The notes beneath the pieces were generated by a model. The model was given only the letters and a program-made list of their open reading frames with translations, was not told the DNA's origin and did not search any database. A program made the position numbers and the translations under genes. Positions 25,899 to 34,600 of a stretch of 64,000 nucleotides of DNA are shown here, piece after piece. The DNA is taken from positions 87,766 through 151,765 of the forward strand of contig CALWRI010000001.1 in the NCBI GenBank assembly GCA_944383905.1, in the 5' to 3' direction. The DNA comes from an uncultured Christensenellaceae bacterium. GTDB taxonomy: Bacteria; Bacillota; Clostridia; Christensenellales; UBA3700. The number at the start of each line of letters is the position of its first letter. Positions within the stretch are counted from its first letter, which is position 1.

Positions 25899-26833
25899 GA
25901 TACGCAAAGAGATACACGAGAATAATATCCGCACGCTATGCGGCGCTGCGCGAAAGAGAGGAACGCGACCAACAGGCACGTTGCCGCGTCGCGCGCTCGG
26001 ACGAGGATTTCGCAAAAGCGGAAAGCGCTTTTTCGCAAGCCTCTCTCGATTATGCCCGCGCAAAGGCGAGCGGCGCCGATTGCGAAGCGCAAAAAGCGGC
26101 TTTCGAAAAAACAAAAGCCGTCATCGACGAAATATGCGCAAAAAAAGGCTATGACCTCTCTCTGCACGTCCATTGCAAAAATTGCAACGATACGGGTTTT
26201 GTCGGCGAAAGGCTGTGCGCCTGCGCCATGCCGCTCTACCTCGCGCTCGTCAAACAGGACAGCGGCATAAAACGCATCCCCAAAGTGACGTTCGACGACA
26301 ACCGCGCCGCCGACACCGACTGCAGACAGAGCAAGCAACTCTGCGTGCTGTACGACAAAATGCGCGAGTTCTGCGACCGCTTCTCCGATACCAGAGTGAA
26401 GTTCATTCTGCTCACGGGACAGTCGGGCGTGGGCAAGACGACCCTTGCGTACGCAGTCGCCAACGCGCTTCTCGAAAAAGGCGTTTCGGTATGTTTCGTC
26501 ACCGCGTTCGAATTCAACAATCTGATGTTGCGCTATCATACGACCAACGTCTCCGCGAGATCGCAGTATATGGATTTTCTTCTCGACTGCGACATGCTGA
26601 TAATCGACGACCTCGGCACCGAACCCGTCCTCAAAAGCGTGACCAAAGAATATCTCTACAACGTGGTTGATACGAGACTCGTCAACGGCAAAAAGACGAT
26701 GGTGACTTCAAACCTCAATCTCGAAGAGCTGATGGCGCGTTACGGAGAGCGCACCGTCTCGAGAATGACCAACAAGACCTACTCGCTCACCAAAGAGCTG
26801 CTCGGCGACGACCTGCGCAAATTCAGGTTCTGA
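25895..26833 (+). CDS. dnaI: Replicative helicase loader DnaI/DnaC family ATPase
   Basis: 312 aa. The N-terminal region is helical and charged. A zinc-binding knuckle CKNCNDTGFVGERLCAC (about residues 91-107) matches the DnaI zinc module. The AAA+ domain has Walker A GQSGVGKTT, Walker B MLIIDDLGTE, sensor TSNL and an arginine-finger segment YGERTVSRM. It loads DnaB/DnaC helicase at the origin. It is coupled to the DnaD-like gene by an ATGA overlap and followed by a terminator. Confidence 0.93.
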   Translation: MRYAKRYTRIISARYAALREREERDQQARCRVARSDEDFAKAESAFSQASLDYARAKASGADCEAQKAAFEKTKAVIDEICAKKGYDLSLHVHCKNCNDTGFVGERLCACAMPLYLALVKQDSGIKRIPKVTFDDNRAADTDCRQSKQLCVLYDKMREFCDRFSDTRVKFILLTGQSGVGKTTLAYAVANALLEKGVSVCFVTAFEFNNLMLRYHTTNVSARSQYMDFLLDCDMLIIDDLGTEPVLKSVTKEYLYNVVDTRLVNGKKTMVTSNLNLEELMARYGERTVSRMTNKTYSLTKELLGDDLRKFRF

Positions 26834-26839
26834 TTTTTT

Positions 26840-26853
26840 CTGCCCGTGTTTGT
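26840..26853 (+). repeat. Short interspersed repeat, copy 3 (CTGCCCGTGTTTGT)
   Basis: It lies between the dnaI stop and its terminator, flanked by TTTTTT and AAAAC like copy 1. It differs from copies 1 and 2 by CC to TT near the end. Confidence 0.45.
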
Positions 26854-26865
26854 AAAACGCACAAA

Positions 26866-26892
26866 CTCCTGCGATCCGCAGGAGCTTTTTCA
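26866..26892 (+). terminator. Terminator of dnaD-dnaI
   Basis: CTCCTGCG and CGCAGGAG enclose a three-base loop and are followed by CTTTTTCATT. Confidence 0.85.
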
Positions 26893-27188
26893 TTCTCTTT
26901 GATCACCGTTTCGCAACATACAAAACCTTCGCCGCAGTCTGTTTGCAATCTTTCAACGGATCTTCGACCCTCTCTTTTGATTGCGACTTCTTGAGTGATA
27001 TTGCCTTGCGGCGATTGTCGGCAAGTCCGGAAAGAGGGTTCGTCTTGTCGGAGCGCTAAATTTATGGTTTTTCACTTTCTCATCCTTTTTCAGACAAATC
27101 AAAATAAAAGAAGAAGACAGACGGCGTTCTTTGAAATGCGCGGACAACGGGCAGTACCCGCCTTGCGAGACAAAAAATACAAGGAATA
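26893..27188. other. Intergenic stretch with no supported gene
   Basis: About 300 bases between the dnaI terminator and the tRNA-Glu terminator. Reading frames exist but lack ribosome binding sites and protein-like composition. A minus-strand frame running through here also crosses the tRNA and is rejected. I see no conserved signal. Confidence 0.6.
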
Positions 27189-27189
27189 A

Positions 27190-27214
27190 AAAAAGACGCA
27201 AAATATGCGTCTTC
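27190..27214 (-). terminator. Terminator of tRNA-Glu
   Basis: On the minus strand AGACGCA and TGCGTCT enclose a short TATTT loop and are followed by TTTTTTTATT. Confidence 0.8.
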
Positions 27215-27221
27215 TCTTTTT

Positions 27222-27296
27222 TGGTGACTCTGTGGGGAATCGAACCCCAGTAGCAGCCGTGAGAGGGCTGAGTCTTAACCGCTGGACCACAGAGCC
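27222..27296 (-). tRNA. tRNA-Glu (anticodon CTC)
   Basis: The 75-nt gene folds as a complete cloverleaf: acceptor GGCTCTG with CAGAGTC (one G-U pair), D-arm GGTCCAGCGGTTAAGACTC, anticodon stem CAGCC/GGCTG with loop CTCTCAC (anticodon CTC), T-arm CTGGGGTTCGATTCCCCA region, discriminator A, and an encoded CCA end at 27224-27222. A TATAAT box at 27310-27305 lies just upstream. Confidence 0.95.
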
Positions 27297-27460
27297 AAAG
27301 CATTATTATAGTATCATAAGGTCTGACATTTGTCTATCGTTTTTTTATCAAATTAAAAATTTTTTCATTTCATTCGTCTTCAACAAGCGCGATTTTTCCT
27401 TATCGTTCAATATTCAGACGAGCTTTACGGCTTGCTCCGACGGACATCACGGCGATGAAA

Positions 27461-28042
27461 TCAACTTCTGTTTCTTTGCATAGCGTCTATTTCTTGTTTT
27501 ATCTCGTCGAAAGTCTGCATCACATAGGAATCGTAAACCGCCCTTTTCTCTTCCTCTCCGCATTTATCGTCGACGTGCATCAACAAAACCATCAACGCGG
27601 AAATGCCATCTCTCACCTTGCCGAGAGAGTCGCCGTATTTTACCGCATCGAACGTCGCGAACTGGGGAACGAACGAATCTTTAAGCGGTTTGAGTACAAC
27701 TGCTTTGAAATCGCGGAGCCACTTTTTTATCGTTTCGGTATCCGCGTCGACGAAGTCCTCCCATTCGAGAGAGGTCTTGAGTACGTTGTTGGATATCACG
27801 ACTATGTTTGCGTATCTCGAGACCTTGTTGATCATGACGACTTCTCTCGCGTCCATCCTGCCGTCTACGCAGGCGACCTCTACGAGCGAATACTGCAAGA
27901 GAGATTCGAACATCCAGCAAAAAAACTCCTTGCAGAATTTTTCGTTGTATCTTCTCATATCCTTTTCAAAGTAAGTACCCAAAACCTCGATCTCTTCCAG
28001 CGCTTCGTAATAGAGCTTGAAAATATCGTCCACAACCGACAT
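27461..28042 (-). CDS. Hypothetical cytoplasmic all-alpha protein, weakly TerB-like
   Basis: 193 aa, helical throughout, with no signal or membrane helix. Residues about 55-75 read VEVACVDGRMDAREVVMINK, and a second VDDKCGEEEKRAV lies near 165. These two Asp-rich, helix-capping segments resemble the VDG-motif helices of TerB-like (tellurite-resistance) domains. The similarity is a pattern judgement and may be superficial. It has its own promoter and a GGGAGG site, and stands alone between tRNA-Glu and the GH43 genes, so context gives no function. Confidence 0.65.
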   Translation of the reverse strand: MSVVDDIFKLYYEALEEIEVLGTYFEKDMRRYNEKFCKEFFCWMFESLLQYSLVEVACVDGRMDAREVVMINKVSRYANIVVISNNVLKTSLEWEDFVDADTETIKKWLRDFKAVVLKPLKDSFVPQFATFDAVKYGDSLGKVRDGISALMVLLMHVDDKCGEEEKRAVYDSYVMQTFDEIKQEIDAMQRNRS

Positions 28043-28089
28043 AAATCCCTCCCGCCGTCACAAAACTTCGCGTTCCGTAACACTGATTT

Positions 28090-28118
28090 ATTTTAACATA
28101 ACTGCCTTTACATTGCAA
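28090..28118 (-). promoter_or_regulatory. Promoter of the TerB-like gene (TTGCAA-17-TAAAAT)
   Basis: Minus-strand TTGCAA (28118-28113) and TAAAAT (28095-28090), 17 bases apart, about 48 bases from the ATG. Confidence 0.65.
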
Positions 28119-28191
28119 CATCTGTCCGAAAACATTTTGATAAAACGCCCCGATCGGCGATCAAGCGCAGCCTCGGCGGGATCGAAAACCG

Positions 28192-28220
28192 TTGACCTAT
28201 CCGTTATTTTAATTTAGAAT
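28192..28220 (+). promoter_or_regulatory. Promoter of the GH43-GH43-OYE operon (TTGACC-17-TAGAAT)
   Basis: TTGACC (28192-28197) and TAGAAT (28215-28220) are 17 bases apart. The ATG at 28236 follows within 16 bases, so the leader is very short but still holds a GAGG site. Confidence 0.7.
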
Positions 28221-28235
28221 ATAAATGAGGTATTT

Positions 28236-29255
28236 ATGAACAAAACTTTCAAGATAATAGCGACGTGCGTCGCGCTCGTTCTCATTGCGGCGGCAGTCAC
28301 CGTGCCCGTAGTGCTCTATACGATGGGCTACATCGACTATGCCGATCCCTCCCCGACCGACAAAGGAGGCTATCTCCTCGTCTATTTCGGAGGCAACGAG
28401 CCGGAACAGGAGACGATACGCTTTGCTTTGAGCAAGGACGGTTACGACTTTTATCCCCTCAACGACAACGAACCGATCGTAAAACAGACTCTCGGCACGG
28501 GTTGCGCGCGCGACCCGCATATAGTGCGCGGCAGAGACGGCAGATTCTATATGGTCGCAACGGACATGAGAAGCGAGCTCGGCTGGACATCAAACCACTC
28601 GATCGTGACCTGGTCTTCGGACGACCTTATCACCTGGGAAAACGAAAGCGTGATCGACGTCGCGGATTACGTCGAAGGCACGAACAGAGCCTGGGCGCCG
28701 CAATCGATATGGGATCCGGACAAACAGATGTATATGGTATATTACTCGTCAAGTCAATGGACGGACGAAGCTGCGGGACTGTCGACGAAGACCTGCCTGT
28801 GGTACGCCTACACAAAGGACTTCACAAAATTCGAAACGCAGCCGCAGATACTCTTTGAGACTCAAAGCGGCGCGGACTGCATCGACGGCGACATCGTCAG
28901 AAAGGACGGCAAATTTTACCTCTACTACAAGGATCAGGGGATCGACAATATCTGTTATGCGGTCTCCGACACTCTCAACGGCGGCTACGTCGCGCCCGAA
29001 GACAACGTCGTCAACGTCCGTTATCAGGGAGTGGAAGGCAGCTTCGTATACCGTCTCAACGGCACAAAGACATATCTCATGTTAATGGACAGCTACAAGG
29101 ACGGTTGTTTCTATCTTCAACAGACGACCGATCTTGTCAACTTCAAACGCGTCAACCCGTCCGATTACAGCTTTGACTTCTCGCCCCGACACGGTGCGGT
29201 GCTTCCCGTCACGGACGCAGAATACGAAGCGCTGGCAAATGCCTACAAAAAATAA
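28236..29255 (+). CDS. Membrane-anchored GH43-like beta-propeller glycosidase, copy 1
   Basis: 339 aa. An N-terminal signal anchor (residues about 5-30, IIATCVALVLIAAAVTVPVV) is followed by a five-bladed propeller of the glycoside hydrolase 43 type. ARDPHIV (91-97) carries the presumed catalytic-base Asp, WAPQSIWD (153-160) the pKa-tuning Asp, and VEGSF (266-270) the presumed acid Glu. IDGDI and RKDGKFYLYYK match blade repeats. It should act outside the membrane on arabinose- or xylose-containing glycans, but the substrate is not readable. It is a tandem paralogue of the next gene, 44 bases away. Confidence 0.82.
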   Translation: MNKTFKIIATCVALVLIAAAVTVPVVLYTMGYIDYADPSPTDKGGYLLVYFGGNEPEQETIRFALSKDGYDFYPLNDNEPIVKQTLGTGCARDPHIVRGRDGRFYMVATDMRSELGWTSNHSIVTWSSDDLITWENESVIDVADYVEGTNRAWAPQSIWDPDKQMYMVYYSSSQWTDEAAGLSTKTCLWYAYTKDFTKFETQPQILFETQSGADCIDGDIVRKDGKFYLYYKDQGIDNICYAVSDTLNGGYVAPEDNVVNVRYQGVEGSFVYRLNGTKTYLMLMDSYKDGCFYLQQTTDLVNFKRVNPSDYSFDFSPRHGAVLPVTDAEYEALANAYKK

Positions 29256-29299
29256 TATCCGCATTTAATAAACACGGATACGAAAAATAAGGGGAAATC

Positions 29300-30319
29300 A
29301 TGAGCAGAAAAACAAAAATCGCACTGTGCGCGTCGGTCGCGCTTGTAGTCATTCTCGTTGTCGTCGTACTGCCCGTCTCTCTCTATGCGGCGGGGATAAT
29401 AGATTATGCGAAAAAGGCGGAGAGCAAGGAAGGCAAATACCTGATGGCGTATTTCACCGGCAACGAGCCGGAAGAAGAACGCGTCCGCTTCGCGGTCAGC
29501 GAAGACGGCTACGACTTCTCTCCTCTCAACGGCAACAAGCCCGTGCTCGAACAGACTCTCGGCACGGGAAGCGCGAGAGATCCCTATCTGTTCAGAGCGC
29601 AGGACGGAAGCTTTTTCGTGATAGCGACGGATATGAGAAGCGAGCTGGGCTGGGCGTCTAACCACGGATTTATCGTATGGCATAGCGACGACCTTCTCGA
29701 TTGGGAAGAATCGGGGATAATCGACGTCAGAGAATACGGACTGCCCGACACCGTGCGCGCGTGGGCGCCGCAGGCAATGTGGGACGACAGCAGAGGCGAA
29801 TATATGATATATTGGGCAAACTGCGAAAACAGCGAAGAAAACGGTTGGAGCGGCACGGTCATGTGGTATGCATATACGTCCGATTTCAGAACGCTGTCGA
29901 GCAAGCCCGAAATACTGTTTGCCCCGTCGAGCGGAAAGGACGCTATCGACGGCGACATTATCCAAAAAGACGGAGTGTATTATCTGTACTACAAAGACGA
30001 AAACGAAAGCAGGATATGTTACGCGACGTCCGACAGATTGACCGGTCCTTACGAAGAACCAGAAGACCCCGTGGTGAGCGTCTTCTACACCGACGTCGAG
30101 GGCAACTTCATTTATGCGATCAACGGCACCGACAGTTACGTCATGATGCTCGACTGTTACAGCAAAGGCAAATTCGTAATGCAGCAAACGCAGGATATGA
30201 CCTCTTTCAAACGCGTGAATCCCGCGTATTACGACTTTGATTTTTCGCCGCGTCACGGCAGCGTGATGTGGATCACGGACGACGAATACGCCGCCCTCGT
30301 AAATAAATTCGGAAAATAA
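29300..30319 (+). CDS. Membrane-anchored GH43-like beta-propeller glycosidase, copy 2
   Basis: 339 aa, exactly the length of copy 1. The two share most motifs: TDMRSELGW, ARDPYLF, WAPQAMWD, IDGDIIQKDG, VEGNF and FDFSPRHGSV. The N-terminal anchor (LVVILVVVVLPVSLYAAGII) is retained. All three presumed catalytic acids are kept, so both copies may be active with different preferences. The nucleotide sequences have diverged, so the duplication is not recent. An AAGGGGAAATC site precedes the ATG. Confidence 0.82.
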   Translation: MSRKTKIALCASVALVVILVVVVLPVSLYAAGIIDYAKKAESKEGKYLMAYFTGNEPEEERVRFAVSEDGYDFSPLNGNKPVLEQTLGTGSARDPYLFRAQDGSFFVIATDMRSELGWASNHGFIVWHSDDLLDWEESGIIDVREYGLPDTVRAWAPQAMWDDSRGEYMIYWANCENSEENGWSGTVMWYAYTSDFRTLSSKPEILFAPSSGKDAIDGDIIQKDGVYYLYYKDENESRICYATSDRLTGPYEEPEDPVVSVFYTDVEGNFIYAINGTDSYVMMLDCYSKGKFVMQQTQDMTSFKRVNPAYYDFDFSPRHGSVMWITDDEYAALVNKFGK

Positions 30320-30331
30320 CGGAGAGAATCA

Positions 30332-31570
30332 ATGCAACTTTTCGAACAATGCACGGTAGGCAAAATCCGCATGAACAACCGCATAATAAGAAGCGCGACC
30401 CACGACGGGCTTGCGGACCCGGTCACGGAAGGTCCGTCCGAAGAACTGATACGTAAATACGTCTATCTCGCGAAAAACGACGTGGGCTGCATAATCCAGG
30501 GCTACGCCATCGTCAGTCGCGACGGCAAGTCAAACTACCCGCGCTGTCTCGGTTTCTTTGACCCTGCCTCCGAAGAAGGTTACAAAAGGCTTACCGACGC
30601 CGTGCACGAAGCGGGCGCTCCGATAGTCGCCCAGCTCGCGCATTGCGGCAGACAGACGTCGGGCAAAGCAATCGGCACGCGCAAGATAGCGCCTTCCGCA
30701 AAAAGGCATCTCCTCTACCCCGACAAGGCGCGGGCAATGACGAAAGAAGACATAGCGAGAGTCGAAAAGGATTTCGTCGACGCGATCGTCAGAGCAAAAA
30801 AATGCGGTTTTGACGGCGTCCAGCTCCACCTCGCCCACGGTTATCTGCTGCACGATTTCATATCCGCAAACGGCAACAAACGCAAGGACGAATACGGCGG
30901 CAATCTCGAAAACCGTATGCGCATCGTGAAAGAGATAATCGACGCCGCGCGCGAAAAGACGGGCGACTTCCCGATCTGGGTAAAGCTGTCCGCGACGGAC
31001 AAGAGAAGCAAAGGAATGAGAGTCGGATACGCCGTCGAAGTGGCGAAACTTCTCGAACAATACGGCGTGGACGCGATCGAAGTGTCGTGCGGAAGCGTGC
31101 AGGACGGCATGAACACCATGCGCTCGAAGCGCTTCCCGATGGACGCGATCTTCGCGTACAGAGAACCCGTCGCGAGCCTGCCTCGCGCGCTCAACCGCTT
31201 CGTGCTCGCGCTCGCAAAGCTTGTGAATCCTCTGATACCTCAACCAAAACCGCTCGAACTATACAATCTCCCCGCGGCGCGCGAACTGAAAAAAAACGTC
31301 GGGACCGACCTTATTGTCGTCGGAGGCATCACCTCCCTGGACGAAATGAACGGAATCGTCGGAGAAGGATTTCAAGCTGTATCGATGTGCCGTCCGTTCA
31401 TCTGCGAGCCAAACTTTGCGAAAAAGCTCAAAGAAGGCGTTTCGACGAAGTCGCAATGCGTGATGTGCAACTGCTGCGGACTCGTTATCGAAAAACAACC
31501 CGTGCGCTGTCTGATGGGCAAAGTCACATATCCCGTCGGAAAGGCTGAAAAAATGCAAAAAAGCGAATAA
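30332..31570 (+). CDS. NADH:flavin oxidoreductase, Old Yellow Enzyme family
   Basis: 412 aa FMN-binding TIM barrel. Visible motifs are RIIRSATHDGLAD (N-terminal FMN contact), QLAHCGRQT, QLHLAHGYLLHDFIS (the conserved HGYL active-site strand), DEYGGNLENRMR, and VVGGITS with SMCRPFICEP for the FMN phosphate. The C-terminus has cysteines CVMCNCCGLV and VRC, resembling the iron-sulfur segment of 2,4-dienoyl-CoA reductase-like members, but the large FAD/NAD domains of those enzymes are missing. It reduces activated alkenes or related substrates. It lies 12 bases after the second GH43 gene, so it is in the same operon for reasons not evident. Confidence 0.9.
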   Translation: MQLFEQCTVGKIRMNNRIIRSATHDGLADPVTEGPSEELIRKYVYLAKNDVGCIIQGYAIVSRDGKSNYPRCLGFFDPASEEGYKRLTDAVHEAGAPIVAQLAHCGRQTSGKAIGTRKIAPSAKRHLLYPDKARAMTKEDIARVEKDFVDAIVRAKKCGFDGVQLHLAHGYLLHDFISANGNKRKDEYGGNLENRMRIVKEIIDAAREKTGDFPIWVKLSATDKRSKGMRVGYAVEVAKLLEQYGVDAIEVSCGSVQDGMNTMRSKRFPMDAIFAYREPVASLPRALNRFVLALAKLVNPLIPQPKPLELYNLPAARELKKNVGTDLIVVGGITSLDEMNGIVGEGFQAVSMCRPFICEPNFAKKLKEGVSTKSQCVMCNCCGLVIEKQPVRCLMGKVTYPVGKAEKMQKSE

Positions 31571-31621
31571 AAACCTGTGACGCGGGAACTTTGGAACCGC
31601 TCCGCCTTGCAAGAACAAAAA

Positions 31622-31660
31622 AATACTTATCCGCATTTTACGGATAAGTATTTTGTTTTC
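31622..31660. terminator. Bidirectional terminator
   Basis: AATACTTATCCG (31622-31633) and CGGATAAGTATT (31641-31652) form a 12-bp stem. TTGTTTTC follows on the plus strand and TTTTTTTGTT on the minus strand. It ends both the OYE gene and the giant helicase gene. Confidence 0.9.
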
Positions 31661-31674
31661 GGGCTTTTCTGCCG

Positions 31675-34600
31675 TCAGGTCGTTATGATGCCGTCAACCG
31701 TTATCATAAGCTGTTTTTCGTCGAGCGCCGCTTCGATCGCCTTATCGATCCAATCCGCGACCGCCTTCGTCTTCTTGCCGTATCCGAACAGCGCGATGAC
31801 CTCCTTCACGACCGCGTCGCGCGTAAGTCCCACGTTGGTCTCAATCGCGCATTTGACGGCTGCGATTATCTCGTCGGGATATATCTTGGTAATATCTCGC
31901 TTGATCTTTTCGTCCGAAGGACGGAAGGTCTCGACGGGCTTGTCAACGTAAAACGCCTTTCCTTCGATCTCTTTCCTGAATCCGTCGAACGCGCCGACGT
32001 ATTCGGCAAGTTGCGCAATCGCCTTTTTTGCGGTTCCGGGCACGTTGTAGATCGCCGCCAGTTTGTCAAGGAGATAGTGTTCTTCGATCGGCGACTCCCT
32101 GTCGATGATTGCGCGGATACGTTCCTTTATCTTATCCTCGCTCGCTATGTCGAGCACGAAATCCGTCCCCGGCTTCGTGAGCGGTTTTACCGTAAACGCC
32201 TTGTACGGCACGCGGTATTTCGCAAGGACGTCCTTTACCACCTTTTTGCTCAAAACCTTCTTCTGGGTCAACGCGGTGACGTAATCCTTTATCTTGGTTA
32301 TCTCCCTGCGCGGATTGTTGTAATAGTTCACGGTCCACAGCTGGTAGACGTTCCACCCCAGCTTGCGCAGAATCTTGGTCTGCATCGTAACCCTGTCTTT
32401 TACGCCGCGCAGCTTGCAGCTGTTTTCGCTGTCCGCAAGCACCGCGAGAACGTAACGGTTTTTGTTTTTGGGATCTACGACCGCCACATCTATCTTGAAG
32501 TCGGACACGCCGACGTTGTAATCGCAGACTATGCCGCGATCCTTGAGTTCCTTTGCGAGGAGCTCTCCTATACCGCAACCTCTGTCCGCAATGTCTTTTG
32601 AGTTGATCGCAAGCATTTCTCTGCCCCTTTCCGCGTATTCAAGGAACGCTTTGAGCCCTTCGACGCCCTTGCTGTTCGTGCGGCTTAGGTCGATCATATG
32701 CCCCGAAATGCCGCTGAACACTACCATTTCGTTTCTCGCTCTCGTCACCGCGACGTTGAGACGCTTGTAGCCTCCACTCTGGTTGATCGGGCCGAAATTG
32801 AGAGAGAGCTTGCCGTTCTTGTCCGGCGCGTAACCCACGCTGAACAGTATCAGGTCTCTTTCATCGCCCTGCACGTTTTCGAGGTTCTTGACGAAAACCG
32901 GTTCCTCCCTGTCGTATGCCGCGGCGTCGAGACCGTTCTCGTGCAGACGCCTGGTCAGTTCGTTTTCTATATAATTCTGTTGCGCGATGTTAAAAGTGAC
33001 GATGCCTATGCTGTATTTGCGCTCGCTCGGATCCTTGAGTCTTCTTATCACCTCGCTGACGAGCTCGTCGCCTTCTTTCTTGTTGCATTTGAGCCCGCCT
33101 CTCTCGTAAATACCGTCGACATAACGGAAGGACACTTTGCTGTTGAGCTCGTTGGGCGACGGGAAAGTGAGAAGCGTATTGCCGTAATACATCGCGTTTG
33201 AGAACGCGATCAGGCTTTCGTGCAGAGAACGGTAGTGCCACAGCAAGTGGTTTTCGGGCATTCCGAGCGCGAGACAGTCGTCGAGTATGCTGTCGAGATC
33301 TTCGACCTCGTAGTGCTCGTCGTCCTTGTAATCCACGTTGAAGAACGTCGTGGGCGGCAGCTGTTTGGGGTCTCCGACGACAATTACGTTTTTGCCTCTC
33401 GCAATACAGCCCACCGCCTTGCAGGTCGGGAGCTGCGACGCCTCGTCGAATATCACGAGATCGAATTTGTCCATGTCTATATCGAGGAATTGCGTGACCG
33501 ACGTCGGGCTCATAAGCATACACGGACAGCACGACGCGAGAATGTGCGGTATCTTGGAAAACAGTCCGCGCAACGTCGTGCCTTTCATATTCGACTTTTC
33601 CGCGCGCAGCAAAAGCACTCTTTCGAGATTGTGCTCGCCTTCGGTATCGGGTCCCGGCACAGCTTCGACCAGCTTTTCGTAAAGCAGTTTTCTCGTCTGT
33701 CTTTCGTACTCCTCGCTCAACTCCTTGAAACGCGCGGCGACTTCTTCGAGATTAAGCCCTGAAAACTGACAGAGCACGTCGTCGAGAAGCAGCTCGCTCC
33801 TGATAAAGTTGTAATATACGCATTTCTTGAAGCAACTCAACACTTCCATTGCGGAGATCTCGCCGTCCGCGAGAGGCTCGAGCACGAAGTCGAGACCGCT
33901 CTTGCGGCACTTTTCGACCATCTCCTGATATTTGCACCAGTTGGGTATAAAGCCGAAATTCTTTTGCAGACTGTTGACGTACTCGACTTTCGCGTTGAGG
34001 TCGTTGCCTCCGCTGTAACCGCTCGTGTTGAACACGCGACAGAACGCCGCTTCCGCACGGGCGCAACTCTCGTAGGCGTACATATAGAATTTCGTATAGC
34101 TGTTGCTCGCGCCGTATTTCGTCAACGCGGCGCAGCTGTCCTCAAATACGTTGTCGTTGAATTCCGCATAAAGCTGCTTGCCGTTTTCGTAAAGCGCGGC
34201 GATCTGATCCGCATAGGAATCCAGCGTCATCCTGTCTCCGCTCTTTATGCCGAATATGTCGGAAAGTTCCTGCGAACGGCGCTCGAAGACGTCGCGCGTC
34301 TGCTCGCATTTGAGCAGAAATTCCGCAAAAACGGTGCGCTCTTTTTTGTCGAGCTCGGGCGGAGTGACCTTTTTGACGGCGCGCGAGAAAACTCCCGTCT
34401 TCGCCGCGTCCGCTATCTCTCCGATCTCGAGTCCGGACGGATATATGCCATAACGCGAGGTGTATTCCGCGATCATATTGTCCGCCTTGACGCGCGCTTC
34501 GATATACGAGTCCACTATGCCGTGCGGGTTCTTGCCCTTGGCCGCGAACGCAAAATATCTCCTGACGCATTCCGAATCGAACGACTTGCATATCCTGTAA

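Noticed and set aside
26953..27303. Minus-strand frame of 116 codons starting MLWLCGPAVKTQPSH
   Set aside because: It begins inside tRNA-Glu and runs through its terminator; no ribosome binding site and no protein-like composition.
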